Positions 5,942-9,568 of a DNA stretch of 9,568 nucleotides are shown one piece after another (the first letter of the stretch is position 1; every line of letters starts with the position of its first letter). The DNA is taken from NCBI GenBank assembly GCA_016932035.1, contig JAFGDR010000055.1, forward strand, positions 1-9,568, given 5' to 3'. Under the pieces are notes generated by a model. It made no database searches, was not told the origin of the DNA, and saw only the letters and a program-made list of their open reading frames with translations. The translations under genes were made by a program, and so were the position numbers. This DNA comes from Candidatus Cloacimonadota bacterium (lineage in GTDB: Bacteria > Cloacimonadota > Cloacimonadia > JGIOTU-2).

Positions 5942-7339
5942 TTACATACTATGGATCGACATTTTCTCAAGGTCTTCGATGGATTCAATAACAGCTTCAG
6001 AAAGCGTGGGATGTGCATATACAATTTTCACTGCATCTTCGATCGTCATGCCGCTTTGAACAATAATACCACCCTCAGCAATAAGTTCTGTCGCTTCCGG
6101 ACCGATAATATGCATACCGATTATCTTCTTACTTTTGTTATCTGCAATGGTTTTTACAAAACCAAACGTTTCGCCTAATCCAAGCGCTTTTCCATTCGCA
6201 GAGAAGGGAAATTTCCCGATTAATATGTCCTTATATTTCTCTTTCGCCTGTACCTCAGTGAGCCCGACAGACCCGATCTCAGGATTTGTAAAAGTGCATC
6301 TTGGGATGTTTTCATAACAAAGTACATCGGTTTTTACGTCAGTTTTTTCGATCTTGTTTTTTATGATCTCCGCAGTAAGAAGTCCCTGCTTGCTAGCTGT
6401 ATGTGCGAGCATCATTTTTGCAGTCACGTCCCCTATTGCAAAAAGATTTCTATTATTGGTTTCGAATCTATCATTAATGATGATTGCATTTCGTTCTATT
6501 GCGATATCAAAATTTTCGCACTTGATATCGATAACAGGCATTCTGCCGACACTCAGAAGAACTTTATCAGTTGCAATTTCTTTACCGCTTGAAAGATTAA
6601 GGACTAACTCACTATTTTCTTTTTTCCAGGCTTCAACAGCAGTGTTGAGATGTATTTTGATTCCTGATTTCTTCAAAGCCATTGCAAGCCGTTTTGAGAT
6701 CTCCTCATCTTCAGTACTGATAAGCTGTGGAAGGAATTCAACGATCTGTACTTCCACACCAAGTTGAGCAAAAATAGAAGCAAACTCACAACCAATTACA
6801 CCGCCACCTACAATGCTGAGCCGCTTCGGGAGTTGCTGCAGTTTCAAAATATCTTTTGATGAGAGTATATTCGTTCCATCGATCTTGAACGTTGGAAGTT
6901 CCTTTGGTTTTGAACCGGTAGCAATGATCACAAACGATACGTGTGTTGAGCTGTTTTCAGTCGATATACTATAGGAATCACCTTTCTTCTCAATTGACGT
7001 AACAGTGTCCTTAATGACGTGTATTTGCCTTTTTTTAAACAGGAACTCGAGTCCGGAAACCAGTTTCTCTACAACCTGGTTCTTTCGCTCGTATATCTTT
7101 TCATAATCTAATGACGGATTTTCAAGTGCGAGACCGAATTCTTCTACATGATGGAGCTCGGAGAACAGGTCGGCAACTTTTACCAGAGCTTTGGTGGGGA
7201 TGCATCCCCAGTTAAGACACACTCCTCCAAGACGGTCTTTCTCAAACACAACTGCGTCTATTCCATATTGCTGAAGCCGAATTGCTGCTGCATATCCCCC
7301 TGGTCCTCCACCGATGATAGCAACTGAATGTTCTTCCAT
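5942..7339 (-). CDS. lpdA: Dihydrolipoyl dehydrogenase (E3)
   Basis: This flavoprotein reoxidises protein-bound dihydrolipoamide with NAD+, serving 2-oxoacid dehydrogenases or the glycine cleavage system in the cytoplasm. The 465-residue length is normal. FAD-binding G-G-G-P-G-G is at 10-15, the redox disulfide C41/C46 is in G-G-V-C-L-N-W-G-C-I-P-T-K, and A-T-G-S is at 140-143. The second Rossmann motif G-G-G-V-I-G (178-183) ends in Glu201, which favours NAD over NADP. The second FAD motif F-A-I-G-D is at 300-304. The catalytic dyad is H443/E448 in A-H-P-T-L-S-E. Trp and Thr replace the more usual Val and Ser near the disulfide, a common variant. The ATG lies one base after the preceding gene's stop, with AAAGGA 11 nt upstream inside that gene. 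No lipoylated partner is encoded nearby, so its target complex is unknown. It ends the minus-strand operon. Confidence 0.96.
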   Translation of the reverse strand: MEEHSVAIIGGGPGGYAAAIRLQQYGIDAVVFEKDRLGGVCLNWGCIPTKALVKVADLFSELHHVEEFGLALENPSLDYEKIYERKNQVVEKLVSGLEFLFKKRQIHVIKDTVTSIEKKGDSYSISTENSSTHVSFVIIATGSKPKELPTFKIDGTNILSSKDILKLQQLPKRLSIVGGGVIGCEFASIFAQLGVEVQIVEFLPQLISTEDEEISKRLAMALKKSGIKIHLNTAVEAWKKENSELVLNLSSGKEIATDKVLLSVGRMPVIDIKCENFDIAIERNAIIINDRFETNNRNLFAIGDVTAKMMLAHTASKQGLLTAEIIKNKIEKTDVKTDVLCYENIPRCTFTNPEIGSVGLTEVQAKEKYKDILIGKFPFSANGKALGLGETFGFVKTIADNKSKKIIGMHIIGPEATELIAEGGIIVQSGMTIEDAVKIVYAHPTLSEAVIESIEDLEKMSIHSM

Positions 7340-7340
7340 T

Positions 7341-7856
7341 CTATTTTCTATCCTTTAAATAATTTTGTGCATATTGCGCATAATGGTCTGCAGCAACGCT
7401 GATTTTTTTATATTGTTCTTCAGGAACTTCCCGCTTAATCTTTGCAGGTGTACCGATTATAAGTGAATGAGGAGGGGCATTAAAACCTTCTAGGACGACG
7501 GCTCCTGCACCAACGATCGAGCCCTCACCGATCACAGCACCATCCCAGATGATAGCTCCACTCCCGATCAAACAGTTATCCTCGATAGTGCACCCGTGCA
7601 AAATGACATTATGTCCCACGATGACATTCTTTCCAATATTTAAAGGAGCTGTATGTGTTGTTACATGCAGAACGCAATTGTCCTGTATGTTGGTATTATT
7701 TCCTATTTTAATATAGTTCACATCTCCACGCACAACAGCATTGAACCATACGCTTACATTATCTCCAAGTGTCACATCTCCGATTACCTTAGCACCCTCT
7801 GCGATGAATACTTCTTTCCCGACTTGAGGTTTTTTTCCTAAATATTCTAGAATCAT
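7341..7856 (-). CDS. Gamma-class carbonic anhydrase-like hexapeptide-repeat protein
   Basis: The 171-residue protein is a left-handed beta-helix of the YrdA/PaaY/CaiE group. Successive I/V-G-x-x hexapeptides run from about 12 to 140, followed by G-T-P-A-K and a C-terminal amphipathic helix. The residues that bind zinc and act in the archaeal Cam enzyme have counterparts: R43, D45, Q58, D59, and probable ligands H64 (V-L-H), H82 (V-G-H) and H87 (L-H-G), with the same spacing. A metal site is therefore likely. Whether it hydrates CO2 is not settled, because many family members show little activity and some hydrolyse thioesters. It lacks the acidic loop of Cam. The ATG has GGAG 8 nt upstream. 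The gene starts 13 nt after the flavin reductase stop and ends one base before lpdA. Confidence 0.92.
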   Translation of the reverse strand: MILEYLGKKPQVGKEVFIAEGAKVIGDVTLGDNVSVWFNAVVRGDVNYIKIGNNTNIQDNCVLHVTTHTAPLNIGKNVIVGHNVILHGCTIEDNCLIGSGAIIWDGAVIGEGSIVGAGAVVLEGFNAPPHSLIIGTPAKIKREVPEEQYKKISVAADHYAQYAQNYLKDRK

Positions 7857-7869
7857 ATATCATTCTCCA

Positions 7870-8415
7870 TTATTTATTTACATATCCAAAGGCATAGCCG
7901 CCTTTTCTAATACTTTCTACATATCTGTTATCATCAACAGGAATTGATATCAGATGCTGCAAAGATTCATCCTTATTTTGCCAGGAGTACTTTACCTCCC
8001 CGACAAAAATAGTGTGATCTCCACTTCGAACCTGCGTAATCGTTTTGCACTCGAAGTTTGCTACTGCATCAGCGAGAAGAGGAATTTTCGTCAATTTTCC
8101 TATACGTGTTTTAATGTTGAATTCTCTAATCTTATCGATATCTCGTCCTGAAGTCAAACCGCATTGCATAGTTTGTTCTGCCATCTCGACTGATGGGATT
8201 GCAAGAACGAAATTACGATTTTCTGATAAAATTTCATGTGAAAACCGCGTTAACCCAACTGAGATAGCATACATTGGTGGCTTGATCGAAGTTCTCATAA
8301 ACCACCCAAGCGTGATGATGTTTGCCGGTCCATCCTTAGATTTTGAAACAGCCAGAGCAAGTCCAGCAGGTCGGCTGATTCTTTTTACGACATCAGCATA
8401 ATTGCTTTGTATCAT
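7870..8415 (-). CDS. Flavin reductase-like / flavoredoxin family protein
   Basis: The 181-residue product has the flavin reductase-like split-barrel fold that binds FMN and passes electrons from NAD(P)H or a protein donor. Visible signatures are R-P-A-G-L-A-L-A-V-S near 16-25, then P-A-N-I-I-T-L-G-W-F-M (the FMN phosphate region), P-P-M-Y-A-I-S-V, E-N-R-N-F-V-L-A-I-P, and C-G-L-T-S-G-R-D-I-D-K near 85-95, which is typical of flavoredoxin-type members. No membrane segment or extra domain is present. AGGA lies 5 nt before the ATG. The start overlaps the preceding gene in ATGA (8412-8415), so the two are coupled. Its electron donor and acceptor cannot be read from the sequence. A link with lpdA as another redox flavoprotein is only positional. 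Confidence 0.9.
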   Translation of the reverse strand: MIQSNYADVVKRISRPAGLALAVSKSKDGPANIITLGWFMRTSIKPPMYAISVGLTRFSHEILSENRNFVLAIPSVEMAEQTMQCGLTSGRDIDKIREFNIKTRIGKLTKIPLLADAVANFECKTITQVRSGDHTIFVGEVKYSWQNKDESLQHLISIPVDDNRYVESIRKGGYAFGYVNK

Positions 8416-9568
8416 AATAATCCTTTCTTCTTTCTGAGAAAGAGTTCAGTTGCGACAAGAAATATCGCAATCACTGCAAGATACCATTTTTTCCATAATT
8501 CGATATCACGTGTTGTTTTTATAACCATATTCTTACGTACAATTTCAAGGAGATGAGTAAGATCCGAATTCTCAACAATCATTTTGCCCTTAGTTTTTGA
8601 TGCGATATATTGCAAATATGCTGTCTGAATTCCCTGTGTGCTCTGTTCCAAAGTTCGTTCTTCAATAAGAAAACTACCGGTATCTTTGAAAATTTTTCTG
8701 CCTAAGATCGCTTCTGCAAAGAAGGTATATTTTCCAGAAGCCAGATCACGAAATTCAATGGAATAATGATTATCCTTTTCGATCAAGAATTTTTCTTGAA
8801 CCAGTGAATCATCACGATATATACTGATCTTTATATCCTGATTTTTCACAAGATTCATTTTTTCATCAAAGATATGTGCAGAAAACTCTACCGTCTCGCC
8901 TTCCATGTAACTCAACTTTTCAGACGAACACATAAATTTCTGGGAAACATCTGTATTTAAGAGCCATTGTCCTATATTGATAAAGAATTGGTCAAACCAT
9001 GGCTTTTTTATGTCTTCCCACATTTTCCAACGGTAAAAATCATATCCCGAAAAGTACAGCACGTGACCCTGCAGATAGCTTGAAAATACAATGACTGGAT
9101 TTTCAGATACAATATCAGCACGTGCAAGGACTTCAGTTCTCGGTTTGCTTTCATAGAAATATGTAGTAATTGGGGGCAGTGAATTCCAGAATGATTCGGG
9201 GGACACATCTCGATTCATAGAAAAGGTCTGATAATTCTGCATGGCTGCAGTGGGCATGATAACGGTCTGGACAGTCTGTTTATATCTTGATTCCTTTATC
9301 GGCAGGATGTGACTCAACGACGGATCGATCTTTCCAAGATACAGTATGTTTCCACCTCGTGAAACAAAGGTCTCGATAGATTGAACAACTGATTGTGTGT
9401 CGAAATTGAAGGTCTCAGGATTATGGAGAATCAGTACATCAGAATCTGCAATTTTTTCTTCAAGACTAACTTTGTTATTACCGAGAAAATATCCTTCTTC
9501 TTTTCGTGCGATCAGCGAAGTTTCAAACCGGTCATTTTTCTTCAAAACCCTATGAACAAAGGTTATAT
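8412..9568 (-). CDS. 3' part of a GATase-like/Ig-like membrane protein gene (partial)
   Basis: The frame is open to the right edge and ends at TGA 8412-8414; 384 residues are visible. A TTG at 9545 is in frame, but the seven codons before it (I-T-F-V-H-R-V) continue without stop, and L-K-K-N-D-R-F-E resembles the start of a GATase-like domain inside a longer protein, so the start lies outside. The GATase1-like domain (about 8950-9450) has D-V-L-I-L-H-N, then F-V-S-R-G-G-N-I-L-Y-L-G with no nucleophilic Cys, and ends G-H-V-L-Y-F-S-G-Y-D-F-Y-R-W-K-M-W. An Ig/MG-like beta domain follows (about 8655-8925), then one TM helix (about 8436-8486) and a basic tail, R-K-K-K. This matches the C-terminal half of BatA/VWA-type membrane proteins with a non-catalytic GATase-like domain. 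I infer, but cannot see, an N-terminal TM/VWA part. Most of this region would face the outside of the cell. Confidence 0.8.
   Translation of the reverse strand, partial: ITFVHRVLKKNDRFETSLIARKEEGYFLGNNKVSLEEKIADSDVLILHNPETFNFDTQSVVQSIETFVSRGGNILYLGKIDPSLSHILPIKESRYKQTVQTVIMPTAAMQNYQTFSMNRDVSPESFWNSLPPITTYFYESKPRTEVLARADIVSENPVIVFSSYLQGHVLYFSGYDFYRWKMWEDIKKPWFDQFFINIGQWLLNTDVSQKFMCSSEKLSYMEGETVEFSAHIFDEKMNLVKNQDIKISIYRDDSLVQEKFLIEKDNHYSIEFRDLASGKYTFFAEAILGRKIFKDTGSFLIEERTLEQSTQGIQTAYLQYIASKTKGKMIVENSDLTHLLEIVRKNMVIKTTRDIELWKKWYLAVIAIFLVATELFLRKKKGLL

Noticed and set aside
6354-6767. Plus-strand frame of 137 codons opposite lpdA
   Set aside because: It is fully antisense to the NAD-binding part of dihydrolipoyl dehydrogenase and is a shadow of its codon pattern.
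8045-8401. Plus-strand frame of 118 codons opposite the flavin reductase
   Set aside because: It is antisense to a well-supported gene with family motifs, and nothing in the peptide looks like a known protein.
9543-9545. TTG as the start of the rightmost gene
   Set aside because: The frame stays open to the window edge, no ribosome-binding site precedes it, and the protein appears to begin in mid-domain.

Overview
The window looks like a chromosomal segment of an AT-rich bacterium, probably of the Fibrobacteres-Chlorobi-Bacteroidetes (FCB) superphylum. Cloacimonadota or a relative is my best guess. The taxonomic clues are indirect. At the left edge there is the last part of a protein ending in a FlgD-Ig/T9SS-like C-terminal segment (GLYFY ... 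KKFLVLD, then stop). The mix of housekeeping families and strong AT bias also fit. No rRNA, tRNA or CRISPR array was seen.

Layout. (1) Positions 2-103: 3' end of a plus-strand gene for a probable secreted or surface protein. (2) Positions 192-1880: a complete insertion sequence of the IS1182 type, about 1649 bp. It has imperfect terminal inverted repeats and one intact minus-strand DDE transposase with its own good sigma70-like promoter. It is flanked by a 20-bp direct repeat whose core is a perfect 18-bp palindrome. Both ends carry a hairpin whose G-U wobbles make it best paired in RNA transcribed into the element. (3) Positions 1881-2185: a 305-bp gene-free leader with a 53-bp inverted repeat and possible alternative RNA stems. 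(4) Positions 2186-5867: a tight plus-strand operon of yicC (endoribonuclease), a two-helix membrane protein with a PH-like tail, rnr (RNase R) and a small DUF2007 protein. All junctions overlap, so the operon combines two RNA-decay enzymes with a membrane protein. (5) Positions 5868-5941: a convergent intergenic gap with a terminator-like hairpin. (6) Positions 5942-9568: a minus-strand operon read from right to left. It holds the 3' part of a GATase-like/Ig-like membrane protein gene (start outside the window), a flavoredoxin-type flavin reductase, a gamma-class carbonic anhydrase-like protein, and dihydrolipoyl dehydrogenase. Its junctions are also overlapping or nearly so.

Most genes belong to known families. 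The least ordinary features are the architecture of the insertion sequence and its palindromic target, the structured leader of yicC, and the placing of a membrane protein between two RNA-decay enzymes. I did not find a convincing undescribed defence or mobile system.
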